NCBI GenBank assembly: GCA_914767715.1
Contig: OU612066.1
Coordinates: 18,326,283-18,390,282 of the forward strand
Direction of reading: 5' to 3'
Source: Membranipora membranacea
Taxonomy: Eukaryota > Bryozoa > Gymnolaemata > Cheilostomatida > Membraniporidae
Length of the DNA stretch: 64,000 nt
Part shown: positions 11,690 to 23,213 of the stretch, piece by piece
Position numbering within the stretch: position 1 is the first letter of the stretch
Layout of the letters: every line of letters starts with the position of its first letter
The notes under the pieces: model-generated
Told to the model about the DNA's origin: nothing
Database searches by the model: none
What the model saw: the letters and a program-made list of their open reading frames with translations, nothing else
Made by a program: the position numbers and the translations under genes

Positions 11690-14600
11690 TTTCTGAGCAT
11701 TGCATCTTGTGCTGTGATATCTCACCTTTTCTGTTACTCTGGAACTACTTATCCCACATCAAAAATTCCATCACTGACTTGCCGGTGGTAGTCGGACTAA
11801 GATTTTATATTGAAGTTTTTTTTAAATCGCAAGTTTATAAATTGAATAATTGCTCACCAATGGAAATACATTGAAACATATAGGCAGCAGTGGGCAAGTT
11901 GATGCAGGCATTTACCTTATACGAAATAATGACAACAGTATATGCAGTAGTACATGCAAAGTACATAGCATACAACGATGGATCACCTATTTTGGGAGAA
12001 ATGTTTATGCTCCTATCTCCTCTTCTATCGAATTTATCACCAAAAGCCACAATCAAAACCTCAGTGTGTATAACTTCTTGTTCAACCTGTTTTCAATTCA
12101 TTGGAGTGTGGTGAGTGTATTTTATAGACCAAATAAAGCTAGTTCAGCCACAAAAATTGAAATATCTCATTCTCAAGATGTAAAGACTTAATCAATAATC
12201 ACTTTAATCGATATAGATTAGATTATCTCCTGCTGCTCATCACGCAGACAACAAAATTTGAATGACATCTATCATTCCTACAACACAGTTAAAATTTGGG
12301 ATTTCAATTGTTACAGCTGCATCAGCAAAGCTGGTAAAACTATTGATGTAAGCAACAGTAAATGCTTTGGAAAATTGCATTGGATTAGGGGTCGCAAATG
12401 GCCTTGTCACTGTTGCAAAAATCAATTTTATAACTCAAAGACGAGAGGCCCAAAAACATAAAATATACAGTTTCAATTTTCTTGCATGAGGTGAAAGCAA
12501 AAACTAATCAAATACCTCACCAATTAGGTACTGATGTCACTTTTTGCCTAAAACTGAACTTTCAGAGGTCACTGCAACTTAACGCCAAATATTTGGGCGA
12601 TTTTAACTGCGAAAATAACTAATGGAGATGATCACCATCACAATTGTTATTGTTGCCGACTTAGTGAGCCACGGTACATCCTTTTCCATCATTAATGTGT
12701 ATTCAGGCAATTGCTGTCTGCATGGGAATTTTTTTTGGCGACATTGTCACAACACACCTCAACAAACCTCAAATTTCATCATCCGTAAAAAAATTGTCGT
12801 CCCCTCCACAAACATTATTCCCATGGCTCAGTAGACAGTTGAAGAGGGCAATATAAGTATGATTCCTATCTTCAAAGAGGTTGTGTATATCATTATTTTA
12901 GTCAATGTTCTGGCGATTAGTCAGAGCCCCAAGAATCTTGCCCTGCCCGATATGTTAAGAAAATGCCACTTGCCATAAGCACCGAAATATGTGCAAGCAC
13001 AACCATAAAACTACGCTGGACAAGGAAGAGAAATCACATCCTAGTACCCGGAGTAGATGTGACATGCATGCAAAAAATCTTTTTTTATAGAAACCACAAC
13101 AGCTAAGTGAGTGAAATTAATAATTCTATAGCTTCTCAGGTGAGTCTACCACTATTGGTTTGGTAAACAATAAAATGAGAAGGAAATTACAAGTAGCATT
13201 TACGTAATTACAGATGTTAAATAGAAGATCAATTGTGAAATGAATAATATTTTATGACAATCCCTTTGTCTTCGAGAATTAGAATTACCCAATGGGAGGG
13301 ATGAACAAAATTCACCTGCTTTTTTACGAATACTAGCAAAAAACTGCTAATAACAATGCACTGTGCGGTCGAAAAGCAGCTTAGTATTTGGGATTAACTT
13401 GCAATTAATCTCGGAAAAAACCCTTTCCCTGGCAGTGACAATATAGGAATGGTGGCGTTAATAATTATTCAGATACCAAAAGTTTTTTTCCTGATTTAGT
13501 TCTATAAACACAACATCGACTCATCAAAGTTAATGTTGAGCCAAGAAATATTTTCGTTGAGATTAGGTGTGAAATTGCTGGGGCAATTTATTGAAAATGA
13601 TGAAGCTATCATAAAACTGATAAAAAATAAGGTGCGATGTGACACTAATGTTTACTCTAAATTAAACTACAAATGCTGCCGATGCATGACATGTCAATCT
13701 ATTCTTGAATATTTGTTGGTAACTTGCTGTTTGGTTCTATTGTATGGTTGTTTCTTTTTACTTATATTTTTTAACACTGCAGCAGCTCAGTTATCCGGGA
13801 GGGACAATTTTATAGGAATTTCAGGACCTTCTTTAATTGTAAGAACCTGTTTTATCCTAATATAGTCTACTTATCTGTTAAAGTTGGTATCCCGATGCAA
13901 TGAGGCATGAGGAGAGAAATGAATTTATGGTTCGTAGCTGATGCCCTGTGTATCGTACAGTGGTACCACCACCGCATACTGTATGTAGATGTTTGGTTAT
14001 TAAGGAACAATTAATCTTCAGAATGTACTTAAGTATCCGTCACAAGGTCTACCCAATGAAGCTGATGGTCACAAATCACCTGCCCTTTGTTAGGAAAATC
14101 CTGGCAAGAAACAGCAACTCTTCCATCTGTAATTATTTCCTCCTTACCACAGGCCAATCTCACATTACTATTAGAAGGCTAACATACTGAGGTTACTAGA
14201 ATAAGAAAAAGATAAAGTTTTTTGAAACTAATGATTAATAAGTTCTAGACAGGTAATAAACAGATAATCAATACACTGTGGAGTTCACTTTCCTATTTGT
14301 ATCAACCGTCGTGAAATTGATCGAAAGCCATAAACAATAAAAATTAAAAGTTTGCATCATTACTTAGGACATTTCCTTTAGAGTTTCACTACCGTTTGTT
14401 GAAAGATTAGCATCACCTACCATGCGAAAAACATAGATATTGCTACAAGGTGTAGACCTCAACTGGTTTTTAATCGCCTCTAAAGCTAACAAAGGATACT
14501 AAAACAAGAAAAGTACCTTTGAAGCCTAAATCATTCCCTATTTTTAATTCACCATATCCATGTACTGAAGAAAGGACAATGAATTTTTATCACCCTTTAT

Positions 14601-15380
14601 TTTAATGAATTGGTACTTCAAATTTTAGCTACTCGCTACATTTTAACGGTTCAACCCAGTTCAGCCAGTCTTCACACAGCACTATTTGTAATGACTTCTA
14701 ACAGAGAAATTCTTCTTTACTATATAGCAATATTAGGTAAGTATGTAATTCATTGAATACAGTAAGTGTAAGAATAATTCCTGCACTGCACTGATCAGTT
14801 AGTAAATTATTACCAAATAGTGGTTTATAAAAAGTCTCTGTTGAACAAAATTATCGGGATCTGTCTTGATATTAGACTGCATGTAGAAAATTAGAAGCTA
14901 GAGTGATTCTGAGCAAACAGTCTTATAGTACAGTATGGCTTCATAGAGTGATTTTCAGTACACCATATTACTTGTAATGCCCCATCACGGTCTTCATATT
15001 AAACTTGTGAGTTTTTGAGGTGTACAAACAAGTGATTTGATTGGTGAAGCCTTCGGCAAATAGAAATGAGGAGAAACAGACATGATAATAAAAGGTTGGG
15101 TAAAAACAGATCTTTGGGGTGCTGAGATTGAGAAATGGCTCATCTCCAGGATGTATTTCTTACATCATCAAAAGCCAGCCCAATGGGAGCACATGCTCAT
15201 AATCAATATACCCTTTGTTACAGGTCATGAAGCAAAAAGTAGTAGCACTATAATTATTATGCTAGCTTTATGTTTCCATGCGTCACATGACACTAACTCT
15301 CCGTCATAATCTTACTAGGATTTCTTTGTTGTAGGCACTCGTAAAAAGGGGTAGTGGGAAAAAAAAATTAAGGTAAAAGA
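11690..15380. repeat. Block R1, unit 1
   Basis: Non-coding block matching 15400-18600 along most of its length with many small indels. It ends in a promoter/first-exon copy at 14691-14736 and part of SEC intron 1. Its first 0.93 kb (11690-12620) is the inverted counterpart of a REC intron segment. Frames such as 13533-13865 are hydrophobic but are disrupted in other copies. Confidence 0.7.
14691..14736 (+). CDS. Orphan SEC first exon, unit 1 (possible alternative promoter)
   Basis: ATG plus 15 codons (MTSNREILLYYIAIL) and one base, then donor gtaagt. It is the same phase and signal-peptide sequence type as the first exon of the SEC gene at 18511. The leader before it (taacggttcaacccagttca) is conserved with the SEC leader. 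No following SEC exon 2 lies before the next R block. It could splice to SEC exon 2 at 20465, giving an alternative first exon 5.7 kb upstream, or be a dead remnant. Confidence 0.5.
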
Positions 15381-15399
15381 TTTACCACTGACCAGTTTC

Positions 15400-18300
15400 T
15401 GAGCATTCTCCATGTGCTGCGATTTATCGCATTTTCTGTTGCTCTGAAACTACTTATCCCACATAAAAAATTCCTTCACTGACTTGCCGATAGTAGTATA
15501 ACTACGATTTCATAACATATGGTAAATTTTTTTAAATCGCGAGTTTATTAATTGAAAAGTTGCTCATTAACGGCAATACATTGAAACATATGGCTGCAAT
15601 GCAAGAATTCATCTTATGCAAAATCATGATGACAGGCTATGCAGTATTACATACAAAGTAGCCTACATTGTATACAGTAACAGATCACCTATTTTGGGTG
15701 ATTGTTGACCATTGGGGGAGAAATGTTAATGATCTTAACTTCTCATTCATTGACTTTATCATCAAATGCTCTCTAGATCAATGGCAGCTGGTGTGTATAA
15801 ATTCTTGTTCAACCTGTTTTCAGATTTATGGAGTGAGATGAGTGCATGTTAGGGACCAAATAAAGCTAGTTCAGCCCCAAAAATTGAAATATCTCAAGAT
15901 GTAAAGACTTAATCAATAATCACTTTAATCCATATAGATTAGATAATCTCCTGCTGCTCATCATGCAGACAACAAAATTTGAATGACATCTTTCAGTCCA
16001 AAAAGACAGTTAAAATTTGGGATTTCATTAGTTACAGCTCCGACAACCAGGATCTGAAAGCTGGTAAAATTATTAATGGGAGCGACAGTGAATGACCAAT
16101 ATGGTATAATACTTTGGAAAATTTTAGTTCTAGCACAAATGAGCTTGCATTGGATTAGGGGTCACAAATGACTCTATCACTGTTGCAAAAATCAATTTTA
16201 TAACTCAAAGACGAGAGGCCTTATAACGTAAATTATACAGTTTCAAGTTTCTTGCATGAGGCAAAAGGAAAAACTATACAAATTAGGTATTGATGTCACT
16301 TTGTACCAAAAACTGAACTTTCAGAGGTCAATGCAACTCAACGCCAAATATTTGAGATGTTTGAACTGCGAAAATAACTAATAATTATGATCACCATCGC
16401 AATTGTTATTGCTGCCGACTCTTTGGGGAGCCGTGGAACATCCTCTATTCAGACAATTGCTGTCTGCATGGGAATTTGTGGCGAGATTGTCACAACACAT
16501 CACAACAAAGCTCAAATTTCAAATCCCACAAAACTTTCATCTCCTCCGCAAACATTATTCCTGTGGCTCAGTAGACAGTTGAAGAGGGCAATATAAGTAT
16601 GATTCCTTGTTCAAAGAGGTTGTGTAGATCATTATTTTAGCCAATGTTCTTGCATTTAGTCTGAGCCCCAAGAATCTTGCCCCGCCCGAAATGTTAAGAG
16701 TAATGCCAATCGCCGTAAGTTCCGAAATATGTGCAAGCACAACCATAAAATAAGCTGGACAAGGAAGAGAAATCACATCCTAGTACCTGAAGTAGATGTG
16801 ACATAAATGCAAAAAATCTATTTTATAGAAACCACAACAGCTAAGTGAGCCAAATGAACTATTCTATAGCTCCTCAGGTGAGCTTACCACTATTGGTTTG
16901 GTAAATAATAAATAAGAAGGAAATTACAAGTAGCATTTACGTAATTGCAGATGTTAAATAAAGGATTAATTGTGAAATGAATAATCTTTGCTGACAATCC
17001 CTTTGTCTTTGGGAATAAGAATTACCCAATGTGAGGATATGAACAAAGTTCACCTGCATTTTGCTATGTATATGAGCAAAAAACTGCTAATAACAATGCA
17101 CTGTGCTTTGAAAATAAGCTTAATTTGAAGGATTAATTTGCCATTAATCTCTGAAAAAAGTCTCTGGCAGTGAATCACAATGCAGGAATGGTGAAATTAA
17201 TAATTATTCGTAATAATAAAGAAGGTTTTTGCACTGTTTTAGTTCTACCTGCGCAACATCAAGATTCAAGACATCAACGTTTATGTAGAGCCAATGATTA
17301 CATTTGTCGAGATTAGATGTAAATTCCCAGTGAGACTTGATGGAAAGCTGCCAAAAAACATATGAAAAAATAAGGTGCAATGTGACACCAAAGTTTACTC
17401 TAGATGCAATGCATGACATGTCAATCTATTATTGACTATTACTGAAAACTTGCTGTATGGTTGTTTCTTTTTCATTACTGATGTTGATTACCACTGTACA
17501 TCCAGCTAGTAGATGCAACGCAGCTGCTGCAGCAGCAGTATATTCTTTTTGATGTTTCTATAGCTCAGTTATCCTGGAGGGACAATTTTATCGGAATTTC
17601 AGGACCTGTTTTTTATTTTAATAATAATACTAACGCTATTTGTTTATCCTCATATAGACTACTAACATGTTAAATTTTGATAATCCACTGCAAGGAGGCA
17701 TAACGAGAGACATGAGAGCAAACAACCCATGATTTATGGTTCGTAGCTGATGACCTGCGTGATGTTGAGTGGTACCACCACTGCTTGTTGTATGCAGATG
17801 TTGATAGAAACTAATCTTCAGAATGTACTTATGCATTCGTCACAAGATCTACCTCTTGGTCTCAGCTCACCTGCCCTTTTTTAAGAAAGTCCTGGCAAAA
17901 AAAGCAATGCTCCCATCTGTCAGGCCACAAGTTCCTAATCTTAATAATTCCTCCTTACCACAGGCAATTTGTAATCCTTCCCACAGGCCATTCTCATAGC
18001 CAAAACACTGAGGTTATGTGAATCAGAAACGTTTTTTTATTAATAGTTCTAGACAGGTAATAAACAGATAATCAATACACTGTGGAGTTCACTTTCCTAT
18101 CTGTGTCAACAGGCAAGAAAATGATCAAAAGCCATTTAGAAAAAAATTTAAAATTTACACCATTACTATGGTCATTTCCTTTTCAAGTTTTACGACTGTT
18201 TGTTAAAACACTAGCATCACCTACCTGTGGAAAACATGAGAGAAATTATCTGATGTTGCCAGAAACTGCAGACCTCAACTGGTTTTTAATCACCTCAAAA

Positions 18301-18510
18301 GCTAACAGTAACAAAGGATACTAAAACAAGAAAATTACCAAACTAGCTATGAATTTCTTTTTTTTCAACTCCATATCCAACGTACTGAAGAAAGGACAAT
18401 GGACTTTTATCACCCTTTATTTAAAAAAATTGATACTTTGAATTTGAGCTACTTGATACATTTTAACGGTTCAACCCAGTTCAGCCAGTCTTCACACAGC
18501 ACAATTTAAA
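15400..18510. repeat. Block R2, unit 1, upstream region of SEC1
   Basis: Second copy of R, ending at the SEC1 leader. It is nearly identical to 31368-34498 for its first 2.5 kb and to 48046-50797. It includes the inverted REC-intron segment at 15400-16390. No exon is supported; open frames at 16387-16596 and its copies are short and not flanked by matching splice sites. Confidence 0.7.
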
Positions 18511-21500
18511 ATGACTTCTAAGAGAGAATTTCTTCTCTATTGTATAGCAACATTAGGTAAGCATGTAATTCATTGAACACAAAAAGTGCAAGAATATTTC
18601 TTTTGAGACTTCTTCAAAAAGCCTCCACTGATCAGTTAGTTAATTGTTACCAAATTATGGTTTACAAAAAATTATCGGGATCTCTGTCTTGATATTAGAC
18701 TGCATGTAAATAATTAGAAGCTAGTGTGAATCTGAGAAAACAGTCTTATAGTACAGTATGGCTTCATAGATTGATTTTCAGTACACCATATTACTCGAAA
18801 TGCCATATCATGGTGTTCATATTAAACTTGTGAGTTTCTGAGGTGTACAAACAAGTGATTTGATTGGTGAAGCCTCGGCAAACCATGACAAATAGAAATG
18901 ATGAGAAACAGACATGTCAAGAAAGGGTGTGTAAAAAAATAGATGTTTGGGAGATTGGGGTGCTATGGTTGAGAAATGGCTCATCTCCAGGATGTTTTTA
19001 TTATAACCTCTAAAAGTCAGACCAATAGGAGCACATGCTCATAATCCATTTTCCCTTTGTGTCAGGGCTTTTAACAAAAAGTAGTAGCTCTGTTATTATG
19101 CAAGCTACATGCTTCCAAACGTCACAGCCACTAACTCCATCTGATAAGCTGACAAGGAATTCCTTGCTAAATAGGGTCAATCCTGGCCTTGTTCAAGGCT
19201 AGGTCAATCCCACATGATCTATTGGCTAACAAAAAATGATAGTGCAAGATTAAGACCAAGGCAAAACACTTTCCCGATGGCATCGTCGCGATTGGTGTGA
19301 CAATTTTTCAGCCCTTTAAACTGACATGGAAAGGACCTGCAGGCTTTCCCTTCCAACCAATGCTAACAATTTCGGTATATTCTATTCCAGCTTTGCAACA
19401 ATTTGTTCAGATTGCGCTTTCACATGATATTTATCATTATCATATTCATATTCATTAGCAAAAAGTAGTAGCTCTGTCATAATGCTAGCTTTATGCTTCC
19501 ATGCATCTCAACACTTCCTGGCATAAGCTTACAAGGAATTCCATGTTAATTAGGGCCAAATATAGACCATTGGCTAACAAAAAAGGAGTAGTGGAAAATC
19601 GAGATTAAAGTAAAAAGAATTACCAATGGCTTCATCGCCGAATGGTGAGAACATTAAAGTTGCTTCATAATTTGAGTTGGAAGGGACCTGCAGAGCTTCC
19701 CGCTCCTCGATTCCAACAGTGTCAATATAGAGGTTACGCTCTATTCCAGGTTTGCAACAATGTTTAAACTGATGTTCATGTTGCATTTTCAAATGACATT
19801 AATCATCGGATTCTGTTGCCTATGGATGATTTAATCGGCTATTAACCATTTTAATATTGAACAAGATCGCATTTTTGAAAGGGGAAGCAATACCCAATGG
19901 AAGCTTGCGTTTTAAATCACTCTTTGTAAGCAAAAAGGCCCTAAATCCCTGCTTTGATAACAATAGTTAAAAAATTAGTGGGTGCAAGATAAAACTAATC
20001 TGTTAGAATTATTAACATAAGTGCTGGCTGTTAATATTCACCATGATGAGTTTGATACACGACTTATTTCAATTTTCCTTTTGCAGTTTTTAAACTAAGG
20101 ACCAAAATGGATTCATTGATAGTTATCAAATGGCCTTTTATTGAATACTACCTTCCAATGAGGGGAGCTGTACCCTGGCTTCTGTCTACCCACAAGCCAC
20201 AAACTAAAATCAATTTCATCCTTCTAACATCAAGGATGTGGTCTATCAGTAGTAATAAAATTTGTCCAGTGGTCTCCGAGATCTTTAGGTGTCAATCACC
20301 TGTTCTCTGGAGAACATGATCTCATACCACTACTCCCCCCCCCCCCCACATGAGACAAGACAAGGCAAGGGGTTTAGGTAATTTGACTTGCAGAAAGAGC
20401 AAGCTAGACAATGATGGTCTCAGACTTTCAGTCGCATACTATTCATGGTAATGTTATTTGACAGCCCTCTCTGATGCCTGCCCTGAACTAAGGATAAAAG
20501 AAGAAAGAGTAACAAGCTACGACAGGATTCGAAAATGGGATATTGATTATCCTAGTGACCCAGCCTCCTTCGATGAAGTATCCAAAGAGTTTATATTGCT
20601 ACCAAAAACTCACCCTCGGAGATATGGTAAATACAATAATAAAGCTTACAGCAACCAAATGATGCATGAGAATTTATCACAACTTGTCTAGTTCTTGCTC
20701 CAAATGCCAAAAACAATCCATTTGTCCTCATTATATTCTAACCTTAGATGTTTTCATCTTTCGTTATTAAGTAAAATCTAGATCAATTTCACAAGCAGTG
20801 TCAGATGAGATTTATTCAAACCCTCACAAGAATCATGAAGCAATGTTGAGAGGTTTAATTTTTGGGGCGATCAACTTGTGACTTAGTTAAAAAACAATCG
20901 GGAAAAAAAGTGACCAAACATTTGAAAGCATTCTCTTGTACAGTGAGCCCTGACCCTTCATCAATGACTCTTTTGTTTTAGAGAGCAGAAATGAAGTTTT
21001 AAGCTTTGATGTGTATGAACTACCTGGTGATAACAGATTTTTCTGCATCATACACATTTACAATCGAAATTGGGTCGGTGGTTATTCAATGTACTCTCTT
21101 GGTCAATTGACAGAAGCTCCATCTGGTTACAAGGTTATTGCAACGGTAAGCATGTACTGGGTATGGATCTTCTAAATTTCAACATATTTTAAAAATGGAA
21201 GGTCATTTGGTGCTATTCTCCAAACTGTGATGCCCTACAAAAGGAATATTCTAGTATTAAATTAACAAATCAACGTTCTTTTTTACCCTTCTATTGACTT
21301 AACAAATCTACTGAATAAACGGCCATACTATTTAATTCCTTTTCTGCCTCCTCATTCTCCCAGTCGCAGCCTCCTGTCCAATCTCATATTTTTCCTAAAA
21401 CAGATGCGAATGTTTCTGTGATTAAAATATCAAAAGGGAAAATTAAAGTATCAATGAAGAGAGAAACATTTTTTTTTAAATTGCCTGATAAGATGGCCAT

Positions 21501-22549
21501 AAATAATGAAATTTCTTTTTCATTCGCTTCCAGCCAAGCCGTGAAAAGCCTTTACCAATTGTATCGATGTGTGATGATAACGTGCTTGAGGTCCAAAGCA
21601 TCTATAATCCTGCCGAAAAGTTCCACTCTGTTGGCTCACTTGGCCATTTCAGACTCATCAAACACCGAAGTAAGCTATAAATAGAGTTATTGTTGTATTG
21701 TTGTCAATAACCATCACCGAAATCCTTGTAGAAAGCTGATTTACCTATAGCTTATCTTTTGAAATCAGAAACTAAAATTTCTTACTTAGCATCAAACGAA
21801 TAGACAGTTTTCTGAGCTCTAATTTAAGCCTCTATTCGGAGTTGTCCACTCTCCAGTTTTGTGAATTTAACCCACACCGTATACGAAAAAGGAGCCGAAA
21901 AAGAGGGTTATCTTGAAAACCGCTTATAATATCACCAAAATGATTTTTGATTCAGAATCTGCACCATTGAAAAGAGTTTTCAAATCATCGAGGTATTTTA
22001 AACCTGATAAATCACAATTTTAGTGACGAAATTCCTGAAAAATTCCATAAAATGTGTCTGCAAAACAGGCAGAAATTGATTTAAATGACTATCAAATTAC
22101 CGAAATTATTTCCCAAACTATGTCTCTATGAGTTTTCTATGGTGCACATTCAGAATCAAAAATCATTTTTATCCTTTTATAAGCGGTTTTCAAAATAACC
22201 CTCTTTTCAGCTCCTTTTTCCTATGCAGCGTTGGTTAAAAGTACCAAACTGAACGGAGGACAACTCCGAACAGACGATCAAATTGGAATTAGAAAAACTG
22301 TCTATAGGAAGATATAGGAAGAGATAGAATAAACTTTTGCATAATACTTTGATAGTATTCTGGTTAATTTAGATTAGTTTATGGGCTAATCGATTATATA
22401 ATAAAATAATTGTTTGTAATATATTGCTTATTCTATTTACAGGCGGGGGAAAGAAGAGTGTAGTCTGTGCTCTTGGAAGCAGGTTTCCAAAGCTGCGGCT
22501 TACTGCAATCGATTCGTGTACAAGAGATACATGGCGTTGTTGGCATTAA
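18511..22549 (+). CDS. SEC1: secreted protein, unrecognised family
   Basis: Five exons: 18511-18556, 20465-20626, 20982-21145, 21534-21669 and 22443-22549, with phases 1, 1, 0 and 1 that all match and GT-AG ends. The product is 204 aa. Exon 1 plus the first bases of exon 2 encode a signal peptide (MTSKREFLLYCIATLALSDA), so the mature protein starts near CPELR. The mature part has no membrane segment or GPI-like tail. It is mixed polar with beta-like stretches (FDVYELPGDN, WVGGYSMYSLGQL) and carries cysteines in CPEL, FFC, SMC, VVC, DSC and WRC. No known domain recognised. Intron 4 holds a 500-bp MITE. A poly(A) signal follows the stop at 22586. The receptor gene starts 665 bp downstream on the same strand, and this order is kept in every unit, suggesting a functional pair. 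Confidence 0.85.
18557..20464 (+). other. SEC1 intron 1 with internal repeats
   Basis: 1.9 kb intron. A roughly 150-bp segment beginning gcaaaaagtagtagctctgt occurs twice in direct orientation (from about 19076 and 19458). Related copies occur in R blocks at about 15232, 31211, 34655 and 47888. A C-run and a GACAAGACAAGG-type purine/pyrimidine stretch lie at 20335-20380. Confidence 0.5.
21803..22302. mobile_element. MITE with TA target duplication in SEC1 intron 4
   Basis: 500-bp element with long terminal inverted repeats of roughly 150 bp. They begin GACAGTTTT and include matching arms GGAGTTGTCC, GAAAAAGGAGC and AACCGCTTATAA against their complements at the other end. TA dinucleotides flank both ends (21801-21802 and 22303-22304), as in Tc1/mariner-type insertions. 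It has no transposase. The same insertion is in unit 3, and unit 2 has an uninterrupted intron at the equivalent place. Confidence 0.8.
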
Positions 22550-22585
22550 AATACAGTTTTTCTCCAAATAATCGTGTAAGATTAT

Positions 22586-22591
22586 AATAAA
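22586..22591 (+). terminator. SEC1 poly(A) signal
   Basis: AATAAA 37 bases after the SEC1 stop; the position is conserved in units 2 and 3. Confidence 0.7.
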
Positions 22592-23085
22592 GGTCCGAAA
22601 AGTAAAACACACCACGCTATCAAATCACATCTATCTAATCAAATTATATATAAAATTTCAGTCAAATCTCATATCCAACTCAACTGACAAGTGATACAAA
22701 GTCATCCTACTGCTTAATCAGTGCTAATCAAGAACTGTCCAGGGGTGTTTAAAGACCTTAGGTGGGTGCTAAACACCTGTTTCTCGAAGAGTTTGGTCTC
22801 AAACCATATCATATCCTATCCTCTCCAAAGACAAGACAAGAGTATTGCTATTATTGCATACTAATGAATGTATTGGCGTAGTTATGTAGAATCTATAAAC
22901 CCTTACACAAACTAATATATCTATTGCAAAAGCATAATACTGAAGCTGAGGCCCAATCAGAGTTCTTCATTTTAGTTTGAACACAATATTTACATCATAG
23001 GGGAGGATTGAAGGCTTTTATAAGTTTTTGCAAAAAAGGAGCTGAGTTGTGGTGGCTCAAACACAAGGATTATGCCTAGAGGTGG

Positions 23086-23092
23086 TATAAAA
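23086..23092 (+). promoter_or_regulatory. REC1 TATA box
   Basis: TATAAAA in a conserved context (ggtggTATAAAAcg), 122 bp before the REC1 ATG. The same block is kept in units 2 and 3. A CCAAT motif lies upstream at 22953-22957. Confidence 0.65.
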
Positions 23093-23213
23093 CGTCGATT
23101 GATTCTATTGTTCAAGCATTTTGCATTTGCTACATGGTTTGTGTAAAGCTGCTTCAATAAATAGGCGACAGGCTTTTCCTTATTTGACTTTGTTGACAGT
23201 TACAATAAGCAGA

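Noticed and set aside
16387-16596. Plus-strand frame of about 69 codons repeated in R2 of all units
   Set aside because: Conservation reflects recent duplication; it lacks matching splice sites, the R1 copy at 12622 is frame-shifted, and differences between copies show no coding pattern.
16555-16776. Minus-strand hydrophobic frames in R blocks (also 12240-12425, 28698-28934, 61985-62263), resembling pieces of a four-helix MS4A-like gene
   Set aside because: The order of the pieces does not fit, splice phases do not agree, and equivalent frames are broken by indels or deleted in other R copies.
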